Notes: a model not told the origin generated them from the sequence alone. Counted from the stretch's first letter, positions 18,170-27,176 are shown. The stretch: 64,000 bases of DNA from Shewanella amazonensis SB2B (GCF_000015245.1 NC_008700.1:2114001-2178000); one strand, 5' to 3'. Numbers and translations are program-made.

Positions 18170-19906
18170 ATGAATCCCTACCAAGCGCCACTCGGCGAGA
18201 TGCGTTTTTTGCTGGAACATGTATTTAATGCCCAAGCGACCTGGCAAGGTCTTGCGTCCCTCGACGGCATGGTTGATATGGATACCGCACTGGCGATTTT
18301 AGAAGAAGCCGCCAAACTGAACAGCGAATTGGTTCATCCTATCAACCGTGCTGGTGATGAAGAGGGCGTTGGCTTCAGTGACGGTAGGGTAACCACGCCC
18401 AAGGGTTACAAAGAGGCCTATAACGCCTTTGTTGAAGGCGGCTGGGTTGGCCTTAGCGGTGACCCGGAATATGGCGGCATGGGGATGCCCAAGATGCTCG
18501 GCGTGCTGGTCGACGAAATGGGCTACAGCGCCTGTAACGCATTTAATCTCTATGGCTCACTGACTGCAGGGGCGGCGCTGGCCATTAATGCTCATGGTAC
18601 AGAAGAGCTTAAGAGCACCTATTTGCCCAAGCTCTACAGTGGTGAATGGGCTGGTGCTATGGATATGACAGAGCCACAGGCGGGTTCCGATCTTCGTCAT
18701 ATCCGCACTCGCGCAGAGCCCCAGGAAGACGGCAGTTATCTGATAACAGGCAGTAAAATCTTTATTACCGGTGGCGATCAGGACTTGACTGAAAACGTTA
18801 TCCACTTGGTGCTGGCAAAGATTAGCGGCTCCAACACTCTGTCGCTGTTTTTGGTTCCCAAAATCGGCGTCGATGACCAGGGGAATCTGACGGAGCCCAA
18901 CGGTGTTTCTGTGGGCAGCATAGAGCACAAGATGGGGCTTAAGGGCTCGGCGACCTGCGTTATGAACTTCGACAGTGCCCGTGGTTGGCTTATTGGCCGC
19001 GAAAACAAAGGGCTCGCCTGTATGTTCACCATGATGAACTATGAGCGCCTTGCCATCGGTATTCAGGGGCTTGGCAGTGCACAGGCTGCGGTGCAAATGG
19101 CATCTGACTATGCCAGGGAGCGTTTGCAGGGGAATGCCGTTGGCAGCACGGCAGCGGCCGATCCCATTTTGGTCCATGGCGATGTTCGCCGTATGCTGCT
19201 CACCACCCGGACACTTACCGATGCCGGCCGGGCACTCGCCGTACACACAGGCAAGCAATTGGATTTGGCCAAGTTCGCCGATGATGACGCCGTTAAAACC
19301 AAGGCGGGGCGTTATGTGGGACTTTTGACCCCGGTGGCAAAGGCCTTTTTAACTGACCGAGGCCTGGATATCACCATCATGGCGCAGCAGGTATTTGGTG
19401 GCCATGGTTATATCCGTGAAACCGGGATTGAGCAGCTGGTGCGTGACACCCGTATTGCCCAGATTTACGAGGGTACCAACGGCATTCAGGCCATCGACTT
19501 TTTGGGCCGTAAAGTCACAGGCGATAATCTGGCGACGGTTAAGGAGTTTATCGCCGAGCATATTGAGGTGCTCAGTGATACCTGTGACAAGGCCAATTCA
19601 CTCAGAGTGGGTTTCGCAGATTTCGTCGCTGTAGCGACCTGGATTAACGATAATAAGTTAAGCCGTCCTGCGTTGATCAATTCGGTGGCAGTAGAGATGC
19701 TGGATGCTTTTGGTTATCTGCTCTATGGCTATTATCACTTGCTGATGCGTGATGCGGCCCGCGCCGCCGACAGTGAGTTTGCTGCCGCAAAAGCGGCTTA
19801 CTGTGACTATTACTTTGCCAAGCTGATGCCTCGAGCAGACGCACTGCTGCGGGCCGCAAAAGCCGGTGATGAGCTTTTGATGTCACTGCCTGAAACCTGT
19901 TTCTAA
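18170..19906 (+). CDS. Long acyl-CoA dehydrogenase (DmdC-like subfamily)
   Basis: 578-residue flavoprotein, longer than classic acyl-CoA dehydrogenases (~380). It belongs to the subfamily that includes 3-methylmercaptopropionyl-CoA dehydrogenase DmdC and has an extra C-terminal domain. Visible are MNPYQAPLGEMRFLLEHVF at the start, the FAD/substrate segment MDMTEPQAGSDL, FITGGDQDLTEN, and the region carrying the catalytic glutamate, QIYEGTNGIQAIDFLGRK (about 434-451). It removes two hydrogens from an acyl-CoA and passes electrons to ETF. The neighbouring DECR2-like SDR supports a fatty-acid role; use of DMSP products is possible but unsupported here. Confidence 0.88.
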   Translation: MNPYQAPLGEMRFLLEHVFNAQATWQGLASLDGMVDMDTALAILEEAAKLNSELVHPINRAGDEEGVGFSDGRVTTPKGYKEAYNAFVEGGWVGLSGDPEYGGMGMPKMLGVLVDEMGYSACNAFNLYGSLTAGAALAINAHGTEELKSTYLPKLYSGEWAGAMDMTEPQAGSDLRHIRTRAEPQEDGSYLITGSKIFITGGDQDLTENVIHLVLAKISGSNTLSLFLVPKIGVDDQGNLTEPNGVSVGSIEHKMGLKGSATCVMNFDSARGWLIGRENKGLACMFTMMNYERLAIGIQGLGSAQAAVQMASDYARERLQGNAVGSTAAADPILVHGDVRRMLLTTRTLTDAGRALAVHTGKQLDLAKFADDDAVKTKAGRYVGLLTPVAKAFLTDRGLDITIMAQQVFGGHGYIRETGIEQLVRDTRIAQIYEGTNGIQAIDFLGRKVTGDNLATVKEFIAEHIEVLSDTCDKANSLRVGFADFVAVATWINDNKLSRPALINSVAVEMLDAFGYLLYGYYHLLMRDAARAADSEFAAAKAAYCDYYFAKLMPRADALLRAAKAGDELLMSLPETCF

Positions 19907-19940
19907 GCCGTTTCCGATCAGGATTAGATGACAGCGATAT

Positions 19941-19967
19941 AAAAAAGGGCCGCCAGAAGGCCCTTTT
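19941..19967. terminator. Terminator after acyl-CoA dehydrogenase
   Basis: AAAAAAGGGCC-GCCAGA-AGGCCCTTTTT, flanked by A and T runs. It can serve this gene and convergent dacB. Confidence 0.88.
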
Positions 19968-20054
19968 TACTTTGTCTTTGTCATTGATTAAACGGGCTAT
20001 TGAGCTTGGGTGTGCTGCACCACCCAAAAGCAGCTCTCTGATACTCATGCTTCA

Positions 20055-21719
20055 TCATTTTTGTGCCGACATGATCTGTGGTTCGTGCTGTAACAGGGCT
20101 TTAAGTAAGGTGGCGGCAAATCCCGGTTTACGTTTGCCGTTTTGGCTTTCAGGCTCTACCAACCCGTTCTCAAGTACCACAAAAGCGTATTCCCTATCAC
20201 CACTGCGTAAAAAGCCCGCCAGGTTTGACACACCTTGCATACTGCCGGTTTTAGCCTGAACCCGGTCTTTTAACGGCAGCGAATTGAAACCGCGTTTGTA
20301 AAGCAGCGTGCCGTCTTTTCCTGACACTGGTAGCCCATCTTTGAGGGAGGCGTATGCTTCTGTGTGATGGATCAACAGAAGTGTTTGCATTAATTGGCGG
20401 GCATTAAGCAGGTTGTAGCGTGATAAGCCAGAGCCATCAACCAGATTGGCGCTGGACAGGTCAACGCCGAGCAAGGTCAAATTGGCTGCCATTTCCTTAC
20501 TGCCCTGATAGAAGTCTGACTCATCCTGCCCCTTGCGCTTACCCAATTGCTTAAGGAGCGCATCGGCAATCAGGTTATCCGACTCTTTGAGCATTTCACT
20601 CAGCAAGGAGTCCATGGTCGCCGACTGATGGTCAGCAATCAGGTGGGCATTGGCAGGCAACGTATGTAAACGCTTGGGTGTGTGGGAGTTGAATCCGGCA
20701 GCTTTCAAAAGGCCTGCAACCTTTTCCTGTAACCACGCATCTGTGTCTGTCACTGCAATGGATAAGGGAAGGGCTTGTTTGCCGCTGTAGCAGCCATGGA
20801 GCAGGTAGCGGTTAGGTCCCACAACCGACAGGTGAGGGCTGCATTCTTTGAAGCTGGCCCCAGGTCGATAGTTCAGCTGATTTTCAATGGATATTGCTGC
20901 ATCTTTTGCCAATCTCACGTAGGTGCCATCACCTTTTTCGGTTGGTCGCAATGATGCCTTAACGCAATTTTTATCGAGACTGAACTCGGCAACGGGTGAG
21001 GCGTAGCAAACCCCCAGGTCGTCCCAAACCCATCCGGGTGCCTTATCGCTCTTATCGACGGCAGAAACCAGATAAACCTGATTAATGGTGCGTACGCCTT
21101 GCTGTTTAAGGCTACCAAGCAGGGCGCTGAGCTCGGCGCTGGTGAGCAGTGGGTCGCCGCTAAAGCCAATATAGAGGCGCTCGAGCACAGGAGGTTTAAA
21201 CCCCTGAACAAAAAGCTGGGTATGAAAGCGAAAATCCGGCCCGAGGGTATGCTGCGCCGCCAATGCCAGCAGCAACTTTTGCACACTGGCAGGCAACATG
21301 GCGCGTTCGCTGTTATCGCTGATAATGACCTGCTGGGTTTTCAGATCGACGGCAAGTACGGCGACGTTGGTTTGTTTGGGCTTGATGGCAAGGTACCAGG
21401 CAGGGGCAATATCCTTCAGCGGAGAAAGCGAACTGGCGGGCGGGATGGAAGATGGGGTATCAGCGAAAAAGGCAGGCTCTGCGCCGCGCTCCTCTTTGAT
21501 AGGCGTGGGTTCTGGCAAGAGCGGCTCGACAAGCGCGTTATCGGGCACCTCAGTTGCTTCCAATGGTTGACCACTTGCTGAAGGAGACGCTGTCACCGTG
21601 CTTTCCACATCAAGGGAAAGCCAGGGAGTGGCTCCTACCCCAAATGCAAATGATATCGATAGTCCTGCCAGGGAGCGAACGAGCGCCTTTGTCATTTTGG
21701 TAGCCTGTAAACCCTTCAT
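20055..21719 (-). CDS. dacB: D-alanyl-D-alanine carboxypeptidase/endopeptidase (PBP4, peptidase S13)
   Basis: 554-residue periplasmic penicillin-binding protein that trims and cuts peptidoglycan cross-links. The three motifs are present: SxxK as SVQK (S145-K148), SxN as SDN in KESDNLIAD, and KTG in VQAKTGSMQG. The start is ATG 21719 with AAGGA before it; an earlier ATG (21770) gives a poor leader. After the signal peptide there is an acidic, proline-rich linker of about 80 residues that E. coli PBP4 (SxxK at residue 62 of the precursor) does not have. A small membrane-protein gene lies directly upstream. Confidence 0.94.
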   Translation of the reverse strand: MKGLQATKMTKALVRSLAGLSISFAFGVGATPWLSLDVESTVTASPSASGQPLEATEVPDNALVEPLLPEPTPIKEERGAEPAFFADTPSSIPPASSLSPLKDIAPAWYLAIKPKQTNVAVLAVDLKTQQVIISDNSERAMLPASVQKLLLALAAQHTLGPDFRFHTQLFVQGFKPPVLERLYIGFSGDPLLTSAELSALLGSLKQQGVRTINQVYLVSAVDKSDKAPGWVWDDLGVCYASPVAEFSLDKNCVKASLRPTEKGDGTYVRLAKDAAISIENQLNYRPGASFKECSPHLSVVGPNRYLLHGCYSGKQALPLSIAVTDTDAWLQEKVAGLLKAAGFNSHTPKRLHTLPANAHLIADHQSATMDSLLSEMLKESDNLIADALLKQLGKRKGQDESDFYQGSKEMAANLTLLGVDLSSANLVDGSGLSRYNLLNARQLMQTLLLIHHTEAYASLKDGLPVSGKDGTLLYKRGFNSLPLKDRVQAKTGSMQGVSNLAGFLRSGDREYAFVVLENGLVEPESQNGKRKPGFAATLLKALLQHEPQIMSAQK

Positions 21720-21792
21720 GCTGCATCCTTTTTGAGGTTTTATCCAAAACCCGGTGGCAGTTCTATCCATTGACTCTTGCAGATATTGGCGC

Positions 21793-21978
21793 TCAGCTTT
21801 GATCGCGGGGATCGTCTTTTTCCATTAATCGATAGAATCGCAGGGTAATAAAGAGCACCAGAGCGATAAACAGCGGCAGCACCAAAATGCCCAGTTCAGT
21901 TTTGTAGTGGAACAAGACAAAGGCGCCAACAAGGGCCAGTGTTACGGTGAACAGGATTTGCAGGTTAGGGCGATTCAT
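21793..21978 (-). CDS. Small two-helix membrane protein of unknown function
   Basis: 61 residues with two hydrophobic segments (about 7-23 and 30-47) and a charged tail ending RLMEKDDPRDQS. I do not recognise a family. A CGGAAC stretch before the ATG is a weak ribosome site. It ends 73 bp before the dacB start on the same strand, so cotranscription with dacB is likely and an envelope role is plausible. Composition (hydrophobic runs with positively charged inner ends) supports a real protein. Confidence 0.6.
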   Translation of the reverse strand: MNRPNLQILFTVTLALVGAFVLFHYKTELGILVLPLFIALVLFITLRFYRLMEKDDPRDQS

Positions 21979-22186
21979 GGTTGTTCCGTAGACAATAGCT
22001 TTGATGTGGTCACTATAGCAAAAGCCGATTAAGGGCGTAACAGCAGTAGCTGCTAAGCCGGGCGGCTGTCACCTATTGAACAAAAGTTGGTCGGAATTTT
22101 CATCAGGCATGGCTATGATGGCAAAAATGCTTGCCCCAAAGGGCGCTTATCGGTAATTTCTAGCCCTTAATCGACAAGGACCCTCT

Positions 22187-22513
22187 ATGCCTCATCTCAG
22201 AATTCGTGGCCTTGCATCTGACGCTGTGGCCCGATTAAGCCGTGAATTGCCAGCACGACTGGCCGCCATAACGGCGACAGAGGTGTCAAGTTACACTATG
22301 GAGTGGATCCCCAGTCAATTTTTCCAACAGGGAGAGGCATGCCAACCACTGGTCATGGTGGAGGTGCTTTGGTTTCAACGGAATGAATCAACGCAGGACG
22401 ACATGGAAGCCTGCATTCGTGAACACCTTTTGGCTGAAACCCAATTGAGTGTTGCCGTTATTTTTATTGGGTTGGACAAGCGGGGTTATTACCGTGATGG
22501 CCGGCACTTCTAA
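22187..22513 (+). CDS. DUF1904 family protein
   Basis: 108-residue protein starting MPHLRIRGLASDAVARLSRELPARLAAI, typical of the DUF1904 family, with a tautomerase-like size and fold pattern (beta-alpha-beta, LSVAVIFIGLDKRGYYRDGRHF at the end). The N-terminal Pro after Met is suggestive, but no activity is established. Its stop is 11 bp before pssA, and that gap carries the pssA ribosome site, so the two genes form a unit. Confidence 0.8.
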   Translation: MPHLRIRGLASDAVARLSRELPARLAAITATEVSSYTMEWIPSQFFQQGEACQPLVMVEVLWFQRNESTQDDMEACIREHLLAETQLSVAVIFIGLDKRGYYRDGRHF

Positions 22514-22524
22514 GGAGACAGATC

Positions 22525-23838
22525 TTGGTTGAAAAGCTGCAAGGCATTGCCCTTCAACCTGAGCAGCTCAAGTGGCTGCTGACCCCTCAGGATTTCAAAT
22601 CTTGTCTGCTCGAGCGTATTGCATCGGCCAAACAGGTCATTTATATCGCGGCTCTCTATCTTGAAGACGACGAAGCGGGCAGGGAAGTTATGGACGCTTT
22701 GCTCGCTGCCAAAGCCGCCAATCCATCGCTGGATATCAAGGTGTTGGTCGACTTTCACCGAGCGCGTCGCGGGCTTATCGGTCATAAGGGGGACAGCGGT
22801 AATTATCTGATGTACCGCCGTGTGATGGAAAATCACCCCGGCGCCTTTGGGATTTACGGCGTGCCGGTAAAAGCCAAAGAGTTTATGGGTGTATTGCATC
22901 TCAAAGGCTTTATTATCGATGATGCCGTTATCTACAGTGGTGCCAGTCTTAATAATGTCTATTTACATCAGGCAGATAAGTATCGTTTCGACCGTTATCA
23001 TCTGATTGAAAACCCCGCACTTGCCTTAAGCATGCGCTCGATGATTGATAACTATCTGCTCGCGGACCCTGCCGTCAGCCTGCTGACACAGCCGGCAGAA
23101 GACGAAGTGTTGCCGCAAAAGGTGGATGTACGCACGTTTAAACAACGTTTGTGTGAAGCGCAATATCAGTTTGAGGGCGTCTCCCGTGGCAACAGGGTAA
23201 CCCCACTTGTTGGGCTTGGCAGCAAGCACAATGCCTTGAATAAGTCGGTGATTTCACTGGTTGAGAGTGCCCGCTCCGAACTCTTTATCTGTACGCCTTA
23301 CTTCAATCCGCCCCGGGTGTTGGTGCGCGCGCTGGTAAAGCAGCTTAGAAACGGCGTTAAAATCGATATCGTGGTGGGGGATAAGACTGCAAACGACTTC
23401 TTTATCCCTCCGGAGAAAGAGTTCAACACCATTGGTGCGTTGCCTTATTTGTATGAGCAGTCACTGCGCAAGTTTGCCAAACGTCAGCAGTGGGCCATAG
23501 AGGCTGGATTGCTCAATATCCACCTGTGGAAACACGATAACAACAGTTATCACCTCAAGGGGATAAGCGCGGATAACCGCCGCCATCTGATCACAGGTTC
23601 AAACCTGAATCCTCGTGCCTGGGCACTGGATCTGGAAAATGGTCTGCTGGTACAGGATGAAACGGGTGTGTGGCAGCAAAGTTTTGCCCAGGAGCAGGCT
23701 CATATTCTCAATCACACACAAAGGCTGTATCACTACAGTCAGGTTGATACGCTGCATCATTATCCCGTACCGGTTAAAAAAATCATGAATCGCATCCGCA
23801 GGCTTAAGGCTGATATTTTGCTGCGTCGTATCCTGTAA
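22525..23838 (+). CDS. pssA: CDP-diacylglycerol--serine O-phosphatidyltransferase (PLD family)
   Basis: 437-residue phospholipase-D-like enzyme that makes phosphatidylserine, the precursor of phosphatidylethanolamine. Two HxK catalytic segments are visible, VLHLKGFIIDD (about 125-135) and YHLKGISADNRRHLITGSNLN (about 346-366). It lacks membrane helices, as expected for this peripheral membrane enzyme. The start is TTG 22525, seven bases after AAGGAG (22512-22517). In E. coli pssA neighbours yfiP (tapT) and patZ: tapT follows here too, while patZ lies 15 kb away. Confidence 0.95.
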   Translation: MVEKLQGIALQPEQLKWLLTPQDFKSCLLERIASAKQVIYIAALYLEDDEAGREVMDALLAAKAANPSLDIKVLVDFHRARRGLIGHKGDSGNYLMYRRVMENHPGAFGIYGVPVKAKEFMGVLHLKGFIIDDAVIYSGASLNNVYLHQADKYRFDRYHLIENPALALSMRSMIDNYLLADPAVSLLTQPAEDEVLPQKVDVRTFKQRLCEAQYQFEGVSRGNRVTPLVGLGSKHNALNKSVISLVESARSELFICTPYFNPPRVLVRALVKQLRNGVKIDIVVGDKTANDFFIPPEKEFNTIGALPYLYEQSLRKFAKRQQWAIEAGLLNIHLWKHDNNSYHLKGISADNRRHLITGSNLNPRAWALDLENGLLVQDETGVWQQSFAQEQAHILNHTQRLYHYSQVDTLHHYPVPVKKIMNRIRRLKADILLRRIL

Positions 23839-23858
23839 TTGCGATAAGTCTGTTCACG

Positions 23859-23887
23859 AAAAAGCCGGCTATATTGCCGGCTTTTTT
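23859..23887 (+). terminator. Terminator after pssA
   Basis: AAAAGCCGGC-TATATT-GCCGGCTTTTTT. Confidence 0.92.
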
Positions 23888-24019
23888 ATTGCACCAATTC
23901 AAACGCCATACCTCAAATACTGGGGCAAAGTAATGCGAACTCGCGTATTATGCTCCGCCCCGGTAGTGTGAGCCGGGATAGCAACTATCACCCTTGCCAG
24001 TTTCGGAGCGTCATTCACC

Positions 24020-24778
24020 ATGGTTAATGAGAACAAGGAACACGCGGTACACAGGCTGTATCGGTATCGCAAATCCATATCATCAAAACCATTCACTGCA
24101 CGGGGCAAGAATTTACGCAGATGTGAGCAATGTCTACTGGGGGAGCAGTTTTGCACTTGTGAATATCGCTCACAGCTAAATACCAATACCGCCTTTATGT
24201 TGCTGATGTACGACGATGAAGTGCTCAAGCCGACCAATAGTGGTCGCTTGATTGCCGATCTGATACCCGACACCTGGGCCTTTTTGTGGAGCCGTACCCA
24301 GGTAGATGAAGAGGTGTTGGCGCTGATAAAGCATCCCGACTTTATGCCTTTTGTCGTTTTTCCCGGGGAATATGCCTCACCTGAGCAAGTAGTACATCAG
24401 ACCATTAACGACGAGATGTTAGGGGGTAAACGGCCACTCTTTATCATGCTGGATGGCTGCTGGCGGGAAGCGGTGAAGATGTTTCGAAAGAGCCCGTATT
24501 TGGCCGGCTTGCCACTGCTGTCATTCGATGCCGGTGAACTTGCGCGATACGCCCTTCGCAAAGGGCAGCGGGATTTTCAGTTTGGTACAGCAGAAGTAGC
24601 GGCCATGGTTTTGGGGGCGATGGGGGAAAGCCACAACAGTGAGCAGCTTGCCACCTGGTTTGATTTGTTTGTGGAGTCAACCCTGCTGGGACGCAACCGC
24701 AGACCCGGCGCCTGCCTCGATGAGCGCTATCGCCTGATTGCCAGATTCAGTGAGGGGCAAACCCCGGTTTCTGGCTGA
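24020..24778 (+). CDS. tapT: tRNA-uridine aminocarboxypropyltransferase (DTW domain)
   Basis: 252-residue DTW-domain protein, homologous to E. coli YfiP/TapT, which puts acp3U at position 47 of tRNAs using SAM. N-terminal zinc-knuckle cysteines RRCEQCLLGEQFCTC are present, then LLMYDDEVLKPTNSGRLIADLIPDT and VVFPGEY. The signature segment reads FIMLDGCWREAVKMFRKSPYL, i.e. DGCW where family members usually have DGTW. Asp and Trp are kept. It sits after pssA as in enterobacteria and converges on a tRNA-Pro gene. Confidence 0.88.
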   Translation: MVNENKEHAVHRLYRYRKSISSKPFTARGKNLRRCEQCLLGEQFCTCEYRSQLNTNTAFMLLMYDDEVLKPTNSGRLIADLIPDTWAFLWSRTQVDEEVLALIKHPDFMPFVVFPGEYASPEQVVHQTINDEMLGGKRPLFIMLDGCWREAVKMFRKSPYLAGLPLLSFDAGELARYALRKGQRDFQFGTAEVAAMVLGAMGESHNSEQLATWFDLFVESTLLGRNRRPGACLDERYRLIARFSEGQTPVSG

Positions 24779-24788
24779 GATGCTGACT

Positions 24789-24865
24789 TGGTCGGAGCGA
24801 CAAGATTCGAACTTGCGACCCCTGCCTCCCGAAGGCAGTGCTCTACCGGACTGAGCTACGCTCCG
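24789..24865 (-). tRNA. tRNA-Pro (anticodon CGG)
   Basis: 77-nt cloverleaf with encoded CCA. The 7-bp acceptor stem CGGAGCG/CGCTCCG is complete, and the anticodon stem CTGCC/GGCAG encloses TTCGGGA with anticodon CGG. The T-arm contains GTTCGAATC. Position 1 is C, the usual base for proline tRNAs. It decodes CCG. Confidence 0.97.
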
Positions 24866-24878
24866 AAACCATATAAAA

Positions 24879-24907
24879 AACATACCGCTGTCTCAGTGAC
24901 TTCACAA
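24879..24907 (-). promoter_or_regulatory. Candidate promoter for tRNA-Pro
   Basis: On the minus strand TTGTGA, 17 bp, TATGTT. The -10 ends 13 nt before the tRNA 5' end, leaving a very short leader. Confidence 0.45.
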
Positions 24908-24936
24908 GATGACAAATAAGATGGCAAATAAAGAAT

Positions 24937-24966
24937 AAAAAACACCGGCCAAGTCCGGTGTTTTTT
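24937..24966. terminator. Bidirectional terminator downstream of phoX
   Basis: AAAAAACACCGG-CCAAGT-CCGGTGTTTTTT. It lies 59 bp past the phoX stop on the minus strand. Confidence 0.88.
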
Positions 24967-25024
24967 ATTTTGGCGGGAGCGATATCCGGGGGCTCAGTTC
25001 AGACACCCGGGCTCCAATTTCTGT

Positions 25025-27085
25025 TTACACGCCCACTTCGGTGCCATCAACTTTTGAGATAACCACAGTGGCTGCCCTTGGCCTGATGCTAATACCGGCC
25101 GGGGTAATCTGGGTAGCATCGTCACTGTAAGGCCAGTTGCCGGGGTGCTGGATATTGGCAAACAGGCTTTGATAATCAGGGCTGAAGGCTACACCTGTCA
25201 CTTCACAGTCGTTGGGACCCACGAAGAAACGGCGCAGTTCCATTTGGTTATCGGCGCGAAGTGGTTTTTGATTGCCCTCTGCGTCGAGCAACCTGGAGGG
25301 CACCACAGCCAGCATCTGGTCGTTGGTGTGTTCAGTCACTTCCTTGGCTCCGTTGTCGGTTTGTACCCACATGATGCCACGTGGGTCAAATGCCAGGCCG
25401 TCCGGGCTTGCAAACTGGTTCTCATCGGTCAGGCCACTGAGATTGGTTTCACTGTCACCGTTGGCCGGAGAACCAAAGACAAAGATATCCCAACTGAATT
25501 CGGTATCAGAGGCGCCTTCATTCCAACGAATGATGTGACCAAAGCTATTTTTCAAGCGGGGGTTGGCCGGATTGGCTTCGGTGCGTCGGGTATTGTTTGT
25601 CAGCGTCAGGTACACACTGCCGGTGAAGGGGTCGACAGCACACCATTCTGGGCGATCCATTGGGGTCGCCCCCACCAGATCGGCTGCTCCTGCAGTGTTG
25701 ACTATGATGTCTGCAAGTGTCCCCAAATGCTCACCCAGGGTTTTGCCATCGGTGGTGACAGTTCCCGGCACCAATGGCAACCACTCGCCCTGGCCATCCT
25801 CATCGAAGCGTGCGACGTAGAGGGTACCGTCATTCATGTACTTATCACCGGTAGCAATGCGGTTGCTGCTGTTGGCATCGGCCTCAGACCAAAGTGCATC
25901 TGATACGTACTTGTAAAGATACTCAAAGCGGGAATCGTGCCCTGAGTAGAACACAACGGGCTTACCCTCTTCGAGTTTACCGAAGGTGCACCCTTCATGG
26001 CGGAAGCGACCCAGGGCCGTACGTTTGATACCGCGCTGATTAGGACTGTAGGGGTCGATTTCAACGATATAGCCGTGACCATTGGCTTCATTGCGGTAAT
26101 CGTAGAGGGCACTTATTCCGGTTGGGGTGATGTCGAAGCGGCTGAATTCATCTGCCCGCTCTTCATCGTGGCCGGCAAAGTGGTTCCATCCGTAGCGGGT
26201 GTCCTTGGTTGCAACACCGATACGGGCGTTGGCGGCAGACATTTCGCCTTTGTTGACGAAGTATTCTGGCCAGTTTTCTTCACAGGTCAGGTAGGTGCCC
26301 CAAGGGGTTGAACCGTTACCGCAATTGTTCAGGGTACCTCGGGTCTGACTGCCATCGGGCGAGAAAGCGGTAACCAGATGATCGCTGTATGCAACAGGGC
26401 CTGACATATCAAATGTGGTAGCACCGGTAAAACGGCGGTTATGGGGATCGTTTTTAATGACTTCCCATACGCCATTGGTGCGTTTGATACGTACCACAGT
26501 CACGCCGTGAGCGTTGATTTCCTTGCGCACTTCATCAAGGATGGTGCGAAGGCCCGTGACCGGGTCAACACTAGGGCCAGTTGGATGCAGTGCATCTGGT
26601 TCAATGTATTCATGGTTGATGCACAGCAGACCATCGTCGGCGGCATCATTCAGTGGGAAAAAGTGCATACCGTCGTGGTTCTGCCCCACTGCATTGGCCT
26701 GATCGTCCGACGTATTACTGCCATCGTCTTTCCAGGGGGCAGCCTTATCATTCAACGGGGTTCCCCAGGGTGCCAGCACCTGAGCTCTGTAGCCTTGGGG
26801 AATGGAAACGCCATCGGTGAGCGAACCGGGAATGGAGTCAAAGCCCAGAGTGATGTCTGACTGGGTTGGTGGAGGGAGTGGTGTTGGTGTGGTCACTGGA
26901 GGCGTTACCGGGCTTGAATCACTGCCACAGCCTGCGAGGCCCAAACCCGCAAATGCGGTCATGGCGCCAAGGCCCAGACCGCTTTTTACAAAGTTGCGGC
27001 GAGAAAGATGACGGTCCAGCACCTCGGCAAATGGGGTATTGTTGCTTTGGTTAAAACAATTTGGATTATGGGTAGCCTTGCTCAT
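25025..27085 (-). CDS. phoX: Tat-exported PhoX-family phosphatase (DUF839)
   Basis: 686-residue secreted metallophosphatase of the PhoX type (calcium/iron alkaline phosphatase). A twin-arginine leader (SRRNFVKSGLGLGAM) ends near GLAGCGSDSS, so the protein folds before export and may be lipid-anchored or periplasmic. Landmarks are GQNHDGMHFFPL, LLCINHEYIEPDA, GTYLTCEENWPEYF and NHFAGHDEERADEF. The start is ATG 27085 with CGGAG before it; an upstream TTG (27133) is rejected. It releases phosphate from organic esters. A possible Pho-box pair lies upstream. Confidence 0.9.
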   Translation of the reverse strand: MSKATHNPNCFNQSNNTPFAEVLDRHLSRRNFVKSGLGLGAMTAFAGLGLAGCGSDSSPVTPPVTTPTPLPPPTQSDITLGFDSIPGSLTDGVSIPQGYRAQVLAPWGTPLNDKAAPWKDDGSNTSDDQANAVGQNHDGMHFFPLNDAADDGLLCINHEYIEPDALHPTGPSVDPVTGLRTILDEVRKEINAHGVTVVRIKRTNGVWEVIKNDPHNRRFTGATTFDMSGPVAYSDHLVTAFSPDGSQTRGTLNNCGNGSTPWGTYLTCEENWPEYFVNKGEMSAANARIGVATKDTRYGWNHFAGHDEERADEFSRFDITPTGISALYDYRNEANGHGYIVEIDPYSPNQRGIKRTALGRFRHEGCTFGKLEEGKPVVFYSGHDSRFEYLYKYVSDALWSEADANSSNRIATGDKYMNDGTLYVARFDEDGQGEWLPLVPGTVTTDGKTLGEHLGTLADIIVNTAGAADLVGATPMDRPEWCAVDPFTGSVYLTLTNNTRRTEANPANPRLKNSFGHIIRWNEGASDTEFSWDIFVFGSPANGDSETNLSGLTDENQFASPDGLAFDPRGIMWVQTDNGAKEVTEHTNDQMLAVVPSRLLDAEGNQKPLRADNQMELRRFFVGPNDCEVTGVAFSPDYQSLFANIQHPGNWPYSDDATQITPAGISIRPRAATVVISKVDGTEVGV

Positions 27086-27147
27086 GATCGCTCCGATAAG
27101 ACATTGTAATATTGGCTTAATTCGAGACGACAAGTTAGTGGTGTTAA

Positions 27148-27176
27148 ATGACGTTTGTGTGTATTAAGTATGACAA
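27148..27176 (-). promoter_or_regulatory. Candidate PhoB-box half sites upstream of phoX
   Basis: On the minus strand TTGTCAT (27176-27170) and ACGTCAT (27154-27148) resemble the Pho-box heptamer CTGTCAT. They are 22 bp apart, two 11-bp box steps, with a degenerate middle repeat. Phosphate control of phoX is usual; this exact site is tentative. Confidence 0.35.

Noticed and set aside
24677..24883. 68-residue open frame across the tRNA-Pro gene
   Set aside because: The SVAQSGRALPSGGRGRKFESCRSD type of product is a typical false translation of a tRNA.
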